64,000 bases of DNA. Source: Deltaproteobacteria bacterium. Its GTDB lineage: Bacteria; Myxococcota_A; UBA9042. Shown piece by piece: positions 8,018 to 17,363 of this stretch. The stretch spans positions 1 through 64,000 of the forward strand of contig JACKFC010000018.1 in NCBI GenBank assembly GCA_020632665.1, given 5' to 3'. The translations under genes were made by a program, and so were the position numbers. Numbering within the stretch: the stretch's first letter is position 1; every line of letters begins with the position of its first letter. The notes beneath the pieces were generated by a model that saw only the letters and a program-made list of their open reading frames with translations, made no database searches and had not been told where the DNA came from.

Positions 8018-8575
8018 TCAGCGGTCGTCGCGACGGAAGGTCTGTCCCGTGCCACTCATCGCCGCGCTCTTGCGCGCAGCCAAGCGGATCGCTCTGTCGT
8101 CGAGCTGGCGGAGGTGCTCGACCAGCATCGGCATGAACGCATCGAGTACGACCATCCCGGTCGGGTGGAAGGCGGCCCGCAGCTGCGCCATGTAGCGGGC
8201 GTCGACCGCGACGACCTCGGTCTCGCTCGCGGCGCGAATCTCGTAGGGCGCGTCGCGCTGATCGACCAGGGCGAGCAGGCCGGCGACTTCACCCGGGCCG
8301 TAGCTCATGAGCTCACGGATGATGCCGCCGCGCTCGACACGAACGGTCACCGTGCCGCTGATCACGACGAAGATGCGGTCTGCGCGCTGGCCCTGCTCGA
8401 GCAAGGAATCGTCGCGTTTGCAGGAGACGATCTCCGAGCGCTCGAAGAATTGCTGCAGCACGGCCGCCGGGATCGATTGGAATGCCGGGCTGTGGTCGCG
8501 CAACCAGGGGATGAAGCGTGTCGGGTCGTCTCGTCGCCGGGTCGCGTAGGCCTCGCCGTCGGTGGTGCCGTTCAT
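8018..8575 (-). CDS. Cyclic nucleotide-binding domain protein
   Basis: Encodes 185 residues from the ATG at 8575, chosen over upstream in-frame starts because GAGGAGG lies just before it. Residues ~35-150 form a cNMP-binding (CRP/cap family) beta roll: DDSLLEQGQRADRIFVVISGTV and SYGPGEVAGLLALVDQRDAPYEIRA, the phosphate-binding cassette region. There is no helix-turn-helix of the CRP type after it, so it is probably not a transcription factor by itself; the short C-terminus is Arg-rich. Whether the pocket still binds cAMP or cGMP cannot be told. Likely in an operon with the small gene downstream. Confidence 0.8.
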   Translation of the reverse strand: MNGTTDGEAYATRRRDDPTRFIPWLRDHSPAFQSIPAAVLQQFFERSEIVSCKRDDSLLEQGQRADRIFVVISGTVTVRVERGGIIRELMSYGPGEVAGLLALVDQRDAPYEIRAASETEVVAVDARYMAQLRAAFHPTGMVVLDAFMPMLVEHLRQLDDRAIRLAARKSAAMSGTGQTFRRDDR

Positions 8576-8783
8576 GCGTCGTCCTCCTCTGCCCGACAGC
8601 ATCGCGCAGCCCGGGGGGCGCTGCAACCGGAACCGTCTGCTGCGCGGCCGAGCCTTCGACCGTGACGGCATCGTCAGGGGATCGCTTGTCCGTGCACCGG
8701 GGCCGCGCTAGCATCGGCGCCGCTCCGACCCGCTAGCCGAGGAGGCCGCCATCGTCGACCTACCACCCGATCCGCACGAGGCG

Positions 8784-10796
8784 TTGATCGGCCGGACCAT
8801 CGCCGGTCGCTACGAAGTCCAGGGTCTGCTCGGCAAGGGCGGCTTTGGTGCCGTCTTCGCCGCCCGCCACAGCATGACCGGCCAGGACGTCGTCCTGAAG
8901 GTGATGCGACCCGAGTTGGCGCTCGACCCGACCCAGGTCAAGCGCTTCATGAACGAGGCGCGGATCTCGAGCCAGCTCAGCCATCCGAATACGGTCCGGA
9001 CGTTCGACTTCGGTCAGACCGACGACGGACTGCTCTACCTCGTGATGGAACGGCTCCACGGCGACGAGCTGGCGAGGGTGCTGCGTCGCGATGCGCCCCT
9101 CGACCCCGTGCGCGCGATGCATATCGCGATCGGCGTGCTGAAGAGCCTCTCCGAAGCCCATGCTGCTGGTCTGGTGCACCGCGATCTCAAGCCGGGCAAT
9201 ATCTTCTTGGTCAACGTCCATGGCGAAGACGATTTCGTGAAGCTGATCGACTTCGGCATCGCCAAGAGCGTCGAAGGCGGCGACGACGACCTGACCCGCA
9301 CCGGCATGGCGATCGGCACGCCGAAATACATGAGCCCCGAGCAGGGGCGCGCCGAGCCGCTGGACGGTCGCTCGGACCTCTACGCCCTCGGTGTGATCCT
9401 CTTCGAGATGCTCTCGGCGCGGCTGCCCTTCGAGGCGACGTCGGCGATGTCGATGATCGTCAAGCACCTGCAGGAAGCGCCGCCGGATCTGCGGACCCTC
9501 GCGCCGCAGGGCGTGCCGCCGGATCTCGCCGCGGTGGTGATGCGGGCGCTGAAGAAGTCGCCATGGGAGCGCTTCCGCGACGCTGACGAGATGCGTGAAC
9601 AGCTCGAGTCGATCCTCGAGGGGATGGGCGCGCTGCACAAGCGCCGGACCGTCTCCAGCAAGATCGCGCGGGCCACGATTGCGCCCGAGCAGGCTGGTGA
9701 CGCAGCCGCCGTCGCAGCCGCCGCCGCGAGCCAGGACGCGGCTCCGACCATGGACGTCGACGCCGCGCGGGCCGCGTTGGCTGCCGACGAGACGCGCGCA
9801 CTCGCCGCAGATTCCGCGCCGGCGAAGCCTGCGGGCGGCGCTCGACCGCCGAGCTCTGCAGAGGTCGCCGCCCTCGCCGCAGCCTTCGACCGCGAGGCCG
9901 CCTCCGGGCAGCCGACCGGCGACGTCGCCGCGGCCGACGAACTCGACCAATCGACCTTCGTGCCGAGCGAGGCAGAGACGGCCTCGGAGGCCAAGGCCGC
10001 TGCCGCCGCTGCGACGATCGACGCGCCTGCGCGGGCCGCGGTCGCGAGCAAGCCGCCGCCCGGCGTACGGCCGCAGACGCCGACCCGCCCCGCCGGACCG
10101 ACGACCAGCCACGTCGAGCCGCGCAAGCCGACGCCGGCCTGGGTCTTCTTCCTCGGTTTCGTGGTCGTCGCCGCCGTCGGTGGCTGGGTCTGGTGGACGC
10201 AGATCGCTTCGGACGAAGCGCGCTCGGGGGTGACCCGCGAGGTCGCAGCGGCCCGCGCGACGGTCGAGACCAAGGTCAACGAGCCGGGCATGGCCAAGGC
10301 CGGGCAGCGGCGCAAGGACCACGGCAAGCCCAAGGGCAGCAAGGCCGAGCCGAAGACGGTCGCCGAGAAGCTCAAGGCGGCGGTGGTCGCTGGCGCCGAC
10401 AAGGTGGGCGAGGCCTTGCCGGGGGGCGACGAGCCGCAGATTCCGGGCGTCAAGCCGCTCGAGTCCGACGAGGTCGACAAGGTGGCCAGGGGCGCGGCGG
10501 GTGCCATCAAGAAGTGCATCTATCAGCACGGCAAGCCGAATACCCGCTATACCCGCATGGGCGCCTCGCTCATCGTCGGCAAAGACGGCCGCGTCCGCGA
10601 GGCGGAGGCCGTCGCGGATTTGGCCGAAGGCGAACTGGCGAAGTGTGTCGAGGCCGCCTTCGAGCGGCTCCGCTTCCGCTCCGGCCTCGACCGCGAGCAG
10701 TCGATCCAGGCCTTCGTCGCCTTCTTGCCGATCACGGCGAAGCGGTCCGCCAAACCCACGCGCCGCGCCGGATCGGCCGGAGACCAGCCGCTATGA
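8784..10796 (+). CDS. Transmembrane Ser/Thr kinase with AgmX/TonB-like C-terminal domain
   Basis: A 670-residue product from the TTG at 8784. An in-frame ATC at 8751 has a better ribosome site (GAGGAGG at 8739-8745) and no ATG, GTG or TTG occurs between the frame's opening at 8712 and 8784, so the true start is unclear. The kinase domain (about 8-275) has glycine loop GKGGFGAVF, Lys39, H132-R-D134, D156-F-G and SPEQ. A long Ala/Pro linker leads to one membrane helix (about 450-470) and a C-terminal domain (about 565-660) with IKKCIYQHG and VEAAFERLRFRSG, like the AgmX/PglI C-terminal domains related to TonB. The kinase is cytosolic and the C-terminal part periplasmic. Overlaps the next gene by four bases. 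Confidence 0.85.
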   Translation: MIGRTIAGRYEVQGLLGKGGFGAVFAARHSMTGQDVVLKVMRPELALDPTQVKRFMNEARISSQLSHPNTVRTFDFGQTDDGLLYLVMERLHGDELARVLRRDAPLDPVRAMHIAIGVLKSLSEAHAAGLVHRDLKPGNIFLVNVHGEDDFVKLIDFGIAKSVEGGDDDLTRTGMAIGTPKYMSPEQGRAEPLDGRSDLYALGVILFEMLSARLPFEATSAMSMIVKHLQEAPPDLRTLAPQGVPPDLAAVVMRALKKSPWERFRDADEMREQLESILEGMGALHKRRTVSSKIARATIAPEQAGDAAAVAAAAASQDAAPTMDVDAARAALAADETRALAADSAPAKPAGGARPPSSAEVAALAAAFDREAASGQPTGDVAAADELDQSTFVPSEAETASEAKAAAAAATIDAPARAAVASKPPPGVRPQTPTRPAGPTTSHVEPRKPTPAWVFFLGFVVVAAVGGWVWWTQIASDEARSGVTREVAAARATVETKVNEPGMAKAGQRRKDHGKPKGSKAEPKTVAEKLKAAVVAGADKVGEALPGGDEPQIPGVKPLESDEVDKVARGAAGAIKKCIYQHGKPNTRYTRMGASLIVGKDGRVREAEAVADLAEGELAKCVEAAFERLRFRSGLDREQSIQAFVAFLPITAKRSAKPTRRAGSAGDQPL

Positions 10797-11620
10797 GGCG
10801 AGGCACCTCGACGCTGATCGCGTTCGTCGTCGCCTGTGCGGCGGCGGCCGTGCCACAGCCAGCACAGGCCCGCAGTTCGCTCGACGCCAAGGCCGCGCGG
10901 ATGAGCGACGAGGCGGCTGCCCACTTCAAGGCTGGCCGCTACCTCGAGGCCGCAGAGCGCTTCGAGCAGGCCTACGCCCTGAATGCCGACGTCATCGTCC
11001 GCCTGCGCAACGCCGGCCGCGCCTGGGAAGAGGCGGGACGGCCCGAGCGCGCGCTGCATTGCTTCGAGCGCTACCTCGCCAAGGAGACCGACCCGAAGCT
11101 GCGCGCCGACGCGGAAGAGCGGATCGAGAAGGCGCGCGCCGCAGTCGCTGCGGCACGCAAGGCCGAGCAGCCGGCGGTGGATGCCGCCACGCCCGCTGCC
11201 CCCGCTGCGTCGTCGACGGCCCCACGGGCCGACGTCACGGCGAGCAGCGGCGGCGTGCCGTCGTGGTCGCTGCCGCTCGCCGCGTCGATCGGCAGCGTCG
11301 GCCTGTTCTTGACCGGCGTCGCGGTCCGGCAGAAGGTCGAAGACGCTGCCAGCAACTTCGAGCTGCACGACGCCGCCGGGCACTACGATTACCCCGGTGG
11401 CGCCGGCAAGCGCGACGAAGACGCGTCGACCATCGCGCAGAACCGCGGCCTCGCCTGGGGCCTGGTCGGTGGTGGCGTCGTCCTCGCCGGGGTGGCGACG
11501 TGGCTCTGGCTGCGTGACGGCGACGCGGAGAGCGACGGCAAAACGGAGCAGGCCGGCGTCCGTCTGCTGCCGGTGGCAGCAGGGTCGAACGCCGGCCTGG
11601 TCCTCAGCGGTCGCTTCTAG
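10793..11620 (+). CDS. Exported TPR protein
   Basis: Encodes 275 residues. A signal peptide (hydrophobic stretch about 8-25, AQA cleavage) is followed by TPR-like helical pairs (AAAHFKAGRYLEAAERFEQA; NAGRAWEEAGRPERALHCFE), a coiled Ala/Lys segment, and then two hydrophobic helices (about 165-185 and 220-243) near the C-terminus. This is a common layout in Myxococcota. Being translationally coupled to the transmembrane kinase, it may be a periplasmic partner of the AgmX-like domain; that is inference. No enzyme motif. Confidence 0.75.
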   Translation: MRRGTSTLIAFVVACAAAAVPQPAQARSSLDAKAARMSDEAAAHFKAGRYLEAAERFEQAYALNADVIVRLRNAGRAWEEAGRPERALHCFERYLAKETDPKLRADAEERIEKARAAVAAARKAEQPAVDAATPAAPAASSTAPRADVTASSGGVPSWSLPLAASIGSVGLFLTGVAVRQKVEDAASNFELHDAAGHYDYPGGAGKRDEDASTIAQNRGLAWGLVGGGVVLAGVATWLWLRDGDAESDGKTEQAGVRLLPVAAGSNAGLVLSGRF

Positions 11621-11641
11621 CAGACGACGGCCTCGCGTCGC

Positions 11642-12697
11642 TCAGAACGCCGCCTTCCACTCGCTGCAGCATTTGTCGAAGGTGCAGACGTCCGGGTCGC
11701 TGGCCTCGGCGCACACCTCCTCCTGCCCCGCTTCGCAGGTGTTGAGCTTCTCGAGCGCGCCCTTGCAGGTGGCGTCGACGTTGCAGCTGGTCATGCACGC
11801 GCCCATGCAGGCGACGGCCTTGGCTTGGCAGCCCTGCGGGCACTCGAAGTCGAAGCCACAGCCCATGAAGCAGGACTGCGCGTCGGTGACGCATTTGGTC
11901 ATGCACGGCTCGAGGCAGGGCACGTAGGGGCAGCAGTTGCGGCTGGTGTTGCTGCCGCCGTCACACGGGTTGGCGTCGCAGCTCGCGCCGCTGGGCTTGC
12001 CGAGCGAACCCATCTCGACGCTGCCGCCGCCACCGCCGCCACCGCCGGTCGTCGGCGGCGTGCAGGCGACCTGGCCGGCGCCACCCCAGTAGACGAGGTT
12101 GAAGGGGCCGTCGAGGGTGAGCTGCTTCGGTCCGAGCGGCGCCTCGTTGGCCAGCACCACGCCCTTGAAGGCGCCCACCACCGGCTCACCGGCCTTGGTC
12201 GGGCAGACGTCGATGTCGATGCTGCCGCCGGCCTTGGAGTTGAGCACGGCGCCGGCGCCGGCGTAGGTCACCCAGGCCTCGCCGTTGGGCTCGCCGACGG
12301 GGATGCCCTTCTTCGGCAGGGGGTGCTTCTCGGTGTCGATGAAGGCCGTGACGATGGTGCCGGTCGCGTCGGTGACGAAGAGCTGCAGCATCTTGTCAGC
12401 GTTGCTGGCGCCGAGGATCTTGTTCTCGGCGTCGCCCTTGTCGGCGCTCTTCTCGGCCTTGACCTGGGTCGAGCTGCCGGACTCGTCCTTCGCGGTGATG
12501 GTCGCGGAATTCTTCGTCGCGTCGCCGGTGCTGCTGCCACCGCCACCGCCACCGCCGCCGGTGCTGCCGTCGCTGCTCGCGTCGCTGCCGCCTGCGTAGA
12601 CGCCGCCGCCACCGCCGGTGGTCGTGCCGCATCCAGCCGCGAGCGTCGCGACCACGGCCAGCAGCACGGCGCGGCTGGCAAGGTTCGAGATCTTCAT
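11642..12697 (-). CDS. Gly-rich, Cys-rich lipoprotein
   Basis: Encodes 351 residues from the ATG at 12697 (GGAGG about 10 bases upstream). The signal peptide ends in a lipobox (LAAGC, Cys23) and is followed by Gly/Ser-rich linkers. A middle region (about 80-200) has no recognised fold. After a second Gly run, a Cys-dense C-terminus (about 235-351) has many Cys pairs such as CCPYVPCLEPCMTKCVTDA, presumably disulfide-bonded in the envelope or on the surface. No catalytic motif. It is divergent from the next lipoprotein gene. Function unknown. Confidence 0.7.
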   Translation of the reverse strand: MKISNLASRAVLLAVVATLAAGCGTTTGGGGGVYAGGSDASSDGSTGGGGGGGGSSTGDATKNSATITAKDESGSSTQVKAEKSADKGDAENKILGASNADKMLQLFVTDATGTIVTAFIDTEKHPLPKKGIPVGEPNGEAWVTYAGAGAVLNSKAGGSIDIDVCPTKAGEPVVGAFKGVVLANEAPLGPKQLTLDGPFNLVYWGGAGQVACTPPTTGGGGGGGGSVEMGSLGKPSGASCDANPCDGGSNTSRNCCPYVPCLEPCMTKCVTDAQSCFMGCGFDFECPQGCQAKAVACMGACMTSCNVDATCKGALEKLNTCEAGQEEVCAEASDPDVCTFDKCCSEWKAAF

Positions 12698-12774
12698 CGG
12701 GAGGGCCTCCTCGCGCCGTCGGCGCGCTTGGGTTAGCATCGCGCCGCGTCCATGGACGCCGATGGAGCGAAGCA

Positions 12775-13731
12775 ATGCCGGGCAAGTACGCACAACGGAC
12801 CGAATCATTCAATCTGCCGGCGCTCTGCCCGGCGCTGATCGTGATCGGCGCCGCGATGGGCGTCGCCCTGGGTGGTTGTGGCGAGGAGAAGCAGCCGCCG
12901 GCCGCACCGCCCACCGCGCCGCAGCCGGCCGCCGAGCCCGCGCCTGCGCCGGAGCCGCCGCCCGCCGCTCCGGAGGCCCCCGCCGAGGCGCCGGCCGCAG
13001 CGACCGAAGCCGCCGCCCCTCCAACCGAAGATCCCGGCCGCGACGATACCATCGCGCTGCACCTCGGCACGCCCGGAAGCAAGGGCTTCGCGATGCCGGT
13101 GCCGGGCAAGCCGGCGCGGGTCCGGATCACCCCGATCGACGGCAAGGGGCGTCCCGTCCCCGAGCTGGTCAACCACGGTGACGGCACGGTCGTCATGGTC
13201 GCGCTGCGCAACGACGCCGCCTTCGCCACCGCGATGGTGCCGACCGAGGCCGGTGGCCCCGCGGCGGTCTTCGACCTGACCTTCCCGCTGCCAGGGCCGC
13301 ATTCGCTGCTCTTCGCCTACCAGCGCAAGGGCGGCAAGCTGCACGTCGACACCGCGGCGGTGCGGGTCTCTGGCGATTGGACGAGCAAGGAGATGGCTGC
13401 CACCTCGCTGAGCGCGACCGAGGCCGGCATCACCGCGACCCTGGTGCCGCCCGAGGGGGGCTTCCAGGTTTGCGCCGCGAGCCCGTTGCAGGTCCGCTTC
13501 GCCCGTCGCGGCAAGGCGACCCAGGTCGGCGCGGTGCATTTCGCCGCGGTCCCGCTCGCCCGCGACACCATGGTCCTCGGCGTGCACGGCGAGGGCGACG
13601 CGAGCACGCTGCAGTTCAGCGGCGCCGGGGTCTGGCATGTCTTCGCCCGGGCGCTGATCAAGGGCAAGCCGGTGAGCTGGCACTTCATCGCCCAGGTCGC
13701 CGGCGAGCGGCCGGTGGACGGCTGCCCGTGA
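12775..13731 (+). CDS. Lipoprotein with Pro/Ala-rich linker
   Basis: Encodes 318 residues from the ATG at 12775 (GGAG seven bases upstream). The lipobox is ALGGC (Cys35), followed by a ~45-residue Pro/Ala/Glu linker, then two beta-sandwich-like segments (about 88-190 and 200-315) with alternating hydrophobic strands, e.g. PARVRITPIDGKG and SLLFAYQRKGGKLHV. No known domain is certain. Its TGA overlaps the GTG start of the di-haem oxidoreductase gene by four bases, suggesting a common periplasmic pathway, perhaps as a metal- or electron-transfer accessory (inference). Confidence 0.7.
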   Translation: MPGKYAQRTESFNLPALCPALIVIGAAMGVALGGCGEEKQPPAAPPTAPQPAAEPAPAPEPPPAAPEAPAEAPAAATEAAAPPTEDPGRDDTIALHLGTPGSKGFAMPVPGKPARVRITPIDGKGRPVPELVNHGDGTVVMVALRNDAAFATAMVPTEAGGPAAVFDLTFPLPGPHSLLFAYQRKGGKLHVDTAAVRVSGDWTSKEMAATSLSATEAGITATLVPPEGGFQVCAASPLQVRFARRGKATQVGAVHFAAVPLARDTMVLGVHGEGDASTLQFSGAGVWHVFARALIKGKPVSWHFIAQVAGERPVDGCP

Positions 13732-14987
13732 GACCCGCCGCGGGGCTGCGGTGGAGCCGATCGGCGGCCTGTGCCGCGATCTCGGTGGCGCTCACCGCGC
13801 TCTCGCTCTCCGTGACGGCATCGGCCGAGTCGATCCCCGCCGATGCGCCGGCCCGTTCCGACACGGCCTACGACGGCCCGCGCGAGCGTCCGCTGCCCGG
13901 CGGCTCCGGTTTGGCGTGGGTCTTCGACGGCGCCGGCGTCGACGATTTGGTCTACGGCTGGGACGAGCTGCTCACGATGCCGGCGCCGGATAGCCTCGGC
14001 GGGCCGCGCTCGACCTTGACGCCGCGCGAGCTGCTGGCCTTCGCCGCCGGCCGGGTCGCGTTCCGCATCCGCTACACCGTCGAGCAGGGGCTGGGGCCGC
14101 ACTACAACGAATCTGCCTGCTCGGATTGCCACGCCCACCCGATCCAGGGCGGCGTCGGCACGCTGCCGCAGCACGTCATCCACGTCCGCGAGCTGCCGGA
14201 GCTGCCCGGCGATACCGTCGGCATGCGCCGGGTCACCATCGCCGGTCATGCGCCGGAGCAGGCGGCCGGGCGACGCGGCCGTCGGCGGACCCCGCCGCTC
14301 TTCGGCCTCGGCTTGCTCGACGCGCTGCCCGACGCGGTGCTCAGCGAAAACACCGACCCCGAGGACCGCGATCACGACGGCATCCGCGGCTGGATGGCGG
14401 AGAAGAGCCGTGGCGGTCCGATGCGGCCGACGCGGTTCGGCGCGAAGGCGCACGAGTGGAACCTGTGGCGCTTCGTCGGCGCGGCGATGCAGGACGAGAT
14501 GGGCATGACCAACCCCGCCTCGCCGGCGCGCCCGGTGGACGCGGACGCCGTGGCCGACCCCGAGGTCGACGCGCGCACCATGCGCCGGGTCGATGGCTTC
14601 GTCCGCGGCCTGGCGCCGCCGCCGCCAGCGAAGCGGGACGCCGAGGCCGAGCGGGGCCGCGCGCTCTTCGCCGGCATCGGCTGCACCGGTTGCCACCGCG
14701 AGACGCTCGGGACGGTGCAGGGCGTCTACAGCGATCTGCTGCTGCACGACCTCGGCGAGACGCTCGACGCCGGGCTCGACGACCGCCCCGCCAACGCGCG
14801 CACCTGGTGAACCCCGCCGCTCTGGGGCCTGCGCCACCGGCCGCGCCTGCTGCACGACGAGCGGGTAAAGACGCCCGCCGAGGCCGTCGCGCTGCACGGT
14901 GGCGAGGCGAAGGGGCCGAAGGGACGCTTCGACGCGTTGCCAGCGCCGGACCGCCGCGCCATCCTCGCCTTTCTCGCCACGCTCTAG
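13728..14987 (+). pseudogene. Di-haem c-type oxidoreductase (DUF1111-like), interrupted by in-frame TGA
   Basis: Starts at the GTG at 13728 (GTGA overlap) with a signal peptide. Two c-type haem motifs are present: C131-SDCH (~14118) and C319-TGCH (~14682). The family's C-terminal signature TPPLWGL is in the same frame but separated by a TGA codon at 14808-14810 (codon 361). Reading on gives TPPLWGLRHRP, then HDER, LHGGEA and a final AILAFLATL before TAG at 14985-14987: exactly the expected end of the family. In relatives the residue before TPPLWG is usually Arg, so a CGA-to-TGA change is the simplest explanation. The truncated 360-residue product would lack the last ~59 residues. Could also be a base-call error or recoded stop. 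Confidence 0.8.
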
Positions 14988-15029
14988 CGGTCGCGGGCCC
15001 CCCGAACGGCCGCGACTCCGGGGGTTCCG

Positions 15030-17033
15030 ATGCCGCTCTTGCAAGAACCGCCGGCCGACCAGGCCGCCATCGACGCCGCCGCCCCGCTGGCCATCGGCCC
15101 GGACCAGGTCCTCGACTACGACGAGGCGCGTTGGTACGCCGAGGTCTACCGTGGCGACGACGTGCCGCAGTTGACCGTGCGCGCCGTGCTGCTCGGCTCG
15201 GGGCTGGGCTTCCTGCTCGCGTTCACCAACCTCTACATCGGCCTGAAGACGGGCTGGGGCCTCGGCGTCGCGATCACCGCGTCGATCCTGGCCTTCGCGC
15301 TGTGGAACGTGCTGCAGAAGGTGGGCCTGGCGAAGACGCCGATGACCATCCTCGAGACCAACTGCATGCAGTCGACCGCGAGCTCGGCCGGCTACGCCAC
15401 CGGCGGCACGATGGTCTCGGCGATCTCGGCGCTGCTGATCCTCTCGGTGAGCGACGAACGGCCCGGCGGCGAACACCTGCCGTGGCCGGTGCTCTCGCTC
15501 TGGACCCTCGCCCTGGCCGCGCTCGGCACGTGCATCGCCATCCCGATGAAGCGAAGCATGATCAACCGCGATCGGCTGAAATTCCCCTCCGGTACCGCCG
15601 CGGCCGTCACCCTGCAGTCGCTCTACTCCGCCGGCGACGAGGCGATCCGCAAGGCCCGCGCGCTGGCCATCGCGGCCGGCAGCGGCGCGCTCTTCCCGCT
15701 GCTGATCGAGTGGAAGCTGCCGGGGCCGATCGCCAAGGCGCTGGGGCGCGAACACGTGATCCCGGCCGACTTGCCGGTCTTCGACTGGATCTCGCTGCCA
15801 GCGCGCGGCCAGCACCTCGAGGACGGCAAGCTGGTCGACAACGCCCCCTCGCATTGGACGCTGGTGCTCGACTGCAACCCCGTCATGATCGCCGCCGGCG
15901 CGCTGGTCGGCCTCCGCGTCGCGATCTGGATGACGCTCGGTGGCTTGCTGCTCGCCTACGTCGTCGGCCCGATGGGTTTCGACGCCGCCTGGGAGAACCC
16001 CATCTCCGGCGACACGGTGCGCGCCGCGAGCCAGCCGTGGAAGGCGTGGAAGGAGATCGGCATCTGGTTCGGCGTGCCGATCATGGTCGCGTCCGGCCTC
16101 GTCGCCTTCGGCACCCAGGCCCCGGCCCTGCTGCGGGCGGTGAAGAGCTTGGCCGGCGGGGGCTCGGGCGACGTCGATCCGCGCGTCGCGGCGACCGAAG
16201 TGCCGATGTCTTGGTTCATCGGCGGCACCGTCGTCTCGGGCGCCGCGGTGGTCGGCATCGCCGCGGTGAGCTTCGGCGTGCCGGTCGGCTACGGCGTGCT
16301 CGCGGTGGCGCTGACCTTCGTCCTCTCGCTGGTCGCCTGCCGCGCGACGGGTGAGAGCGACATCACCCCGGTCGGCGCGATGGGCAAGTTGATGCAGCTG
16401 ACCTACGGCGTGCTGATCCCGCAGTCGACCACGGCGAACCTGATGACGGCGTCGATCACCGCGAGCTCGGCGGGTTCGGCGGCGGATCTGCTCAACGACC
16501 TGAAGAGCGGCTACCTGCTCGGCGCCAACCCGCGTCGGCAGTTCATGGCGCAGTTCGCCGGCATCTTCTCCGGCACCATCGCGACCGTGGTCGGCTTCTA
16601 CCTGCTCGTGCCGGACGCGACCGTGATGACCGGCGTCGGTGGCCAAGCGCCGCCCTTCCCGGCACCGGCGGCGCAGGCGTGGAAGGCGGTCGCCGAGGTC
16701 TTCAAGATGGGCATCGAGAATATGCACCCGATGCACCGCGAGGCGATGGGCTGGGGCCTGGGCGTCGGCACCGTCCTCGGCCTGCTCGAGCTGCCGATGG
16801 TGCCGGCGAGCCTGCGGCGTTGGCTGCCGAGCGCGACGGGCTTGGGCCTGGGCCTGATCCTGCCGTTTCAGTATCCGCTCTCGATGCTCCTTGGTGCGGT
16901 CGGCGCGGCGCTGTGGACCCGCAAGGACGCGAAGCAGGCCGACGACTATTTGGTGCCGATGGCGGCGGGCATCATCGCGGGTGTGTCGTTGATGGGCGTG
17001 CTGGTCGCGATCTTGAACACGATCGCGGGGTAG
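15030..17033 (+). CDS. OPT-family oligopeptide/metal-chelate transporter
   Basis: Encodes 667 residues with about 14-16 hydrophobic helices, matching the bacterial OPT superfamily in size. Landmarks: NLYIGLKTGWGLGVAI near the first helices, ETNCMQSTASSAGYATGG, and LYSAGDEAIRKARAL, all typical of the OPT/YSL fold. These permeases import small peptides or metal chelates by proton symport; the substrate here cannot be predicted. It follows the interrupted oxidoreductase gene by 42 bp and may share its transcript. The ribosome site is weak. A hairpin at 17064-17080 just downstream may help end transcription. Confidence 0.85.
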   Translation: MPLLQEPPADQAAIDAAAPLAIGPDQVLDYDEARWYAEVYRGDDVPQLTVRAVLLGSGLGFLLAFTNLYIGLKTGWGLGVAITASILAFALWNVLQKVGLAKTPMTILETNCMQSTASSAGYATGGTMVSAISALLILSVSDERPGGEHLPWPVLSLWTLALAALGTCIAIPMKRSMINRDRLKFPSGTAAAVTLQSLYSAGDEAIRKARALAIAAGSGALFPLLIEWKLPGPIAKALGREHVIPADLPVFDWISLPARGQHLEDGKLVDNAPSHWTLVLDCNPVMIAAGALVGLRVAIWMTLGGLLLAYVVGPMGFDAAWENPISGDTVRAASQPWKAWKEIGIWFGVPIMVASGLVAFGTQAPALLRAVKSLAGGGSGDVDPRVAATEVPMSWFIGGTVVSGAAVVGIAAVSFGVPVGYGVLAVALTFVLSLVACRATGESDITPVGAMGKLMQLTYGVLIPQSTTANLMTASITASSAGSAADLLNDLKSGYLLGANPRRQFMAQFAGIFSGTIATVVGFYLLVPDATVMTGVGGQAPPFPAPAAQAWKAVAEVFKMGIENMHPMHREAMGWGLGVGTVLGLLELPMVPASLRRWLPSATGLGLGLILPFQYPLSMLLGAVGAALWTRKDAKQADDYLVPMAAGIIAGVSLMGVLVAILNTIAG

Positions 17034-17363
17034 GTCGGTACGCTGCGTTGCGCTCGCGTTGGCCGTCGCCTAGGGCGACGCGCACACACCGGACATGCAC
17101 TCTCCGCTCGCGTCCTTCGCACGCTGGACCGGTCTTCTGGGCGGTCGGCTACGTGACGGGCCGGGGTAGCGTGAGGTGGACGCCAGTCATGTCCCGTCAA
17201 GTCGTGGAGGCCGCGCCGCCGAGCGCAACGCCTCGAGCGAAATCGGTTCTGATGGCGCTGATCATGGACACGGAGCCGAGCGTTGACGTCCGCGAAGGCG
17301 GAACGGCCAACTGCAGTCGGTCTGCTGTCTTGATAGCAAGTCAGGAGATGCCACGATGCCTCC
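17034..17363 (+). other. Intergenic stretch without a convincing gene
   Basis: About 330 bases between the OPT gene and the vapB remnant. A perfect 7-bp stem with a 3-base loop lies at 17064-17080 (CGTCGCC/GGCGACG), a possible terminator or stem without a T run. Open frames here have no recognisable protein and run into neighbours. Base composition is a little less G+C-rich than the flanks, which, with the broken toxin-antitoxin genes just after, suggests old inserted DNA. Confidence 0.5.

Noticed and set aside
14808..14810. TGA read as selenocysteine
   Set aside because: The family has Arg at this place, not Cys or Sec, and no SECIS-like hairpin was recognised just after the codon; a point mutation or base-call error is simpler. 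A model-based SECIS search could still test this.
13317..16736. Very long open frame of about 1139 codons on the minus strand
   Set aside because: It runs antisense through the lipoprotein, oxidoreductase and OPT genes, has no recognisable domain and is rich in Arg/Ala/Gly/His, as expected for a shadow frame in very G+C-rich DNA.
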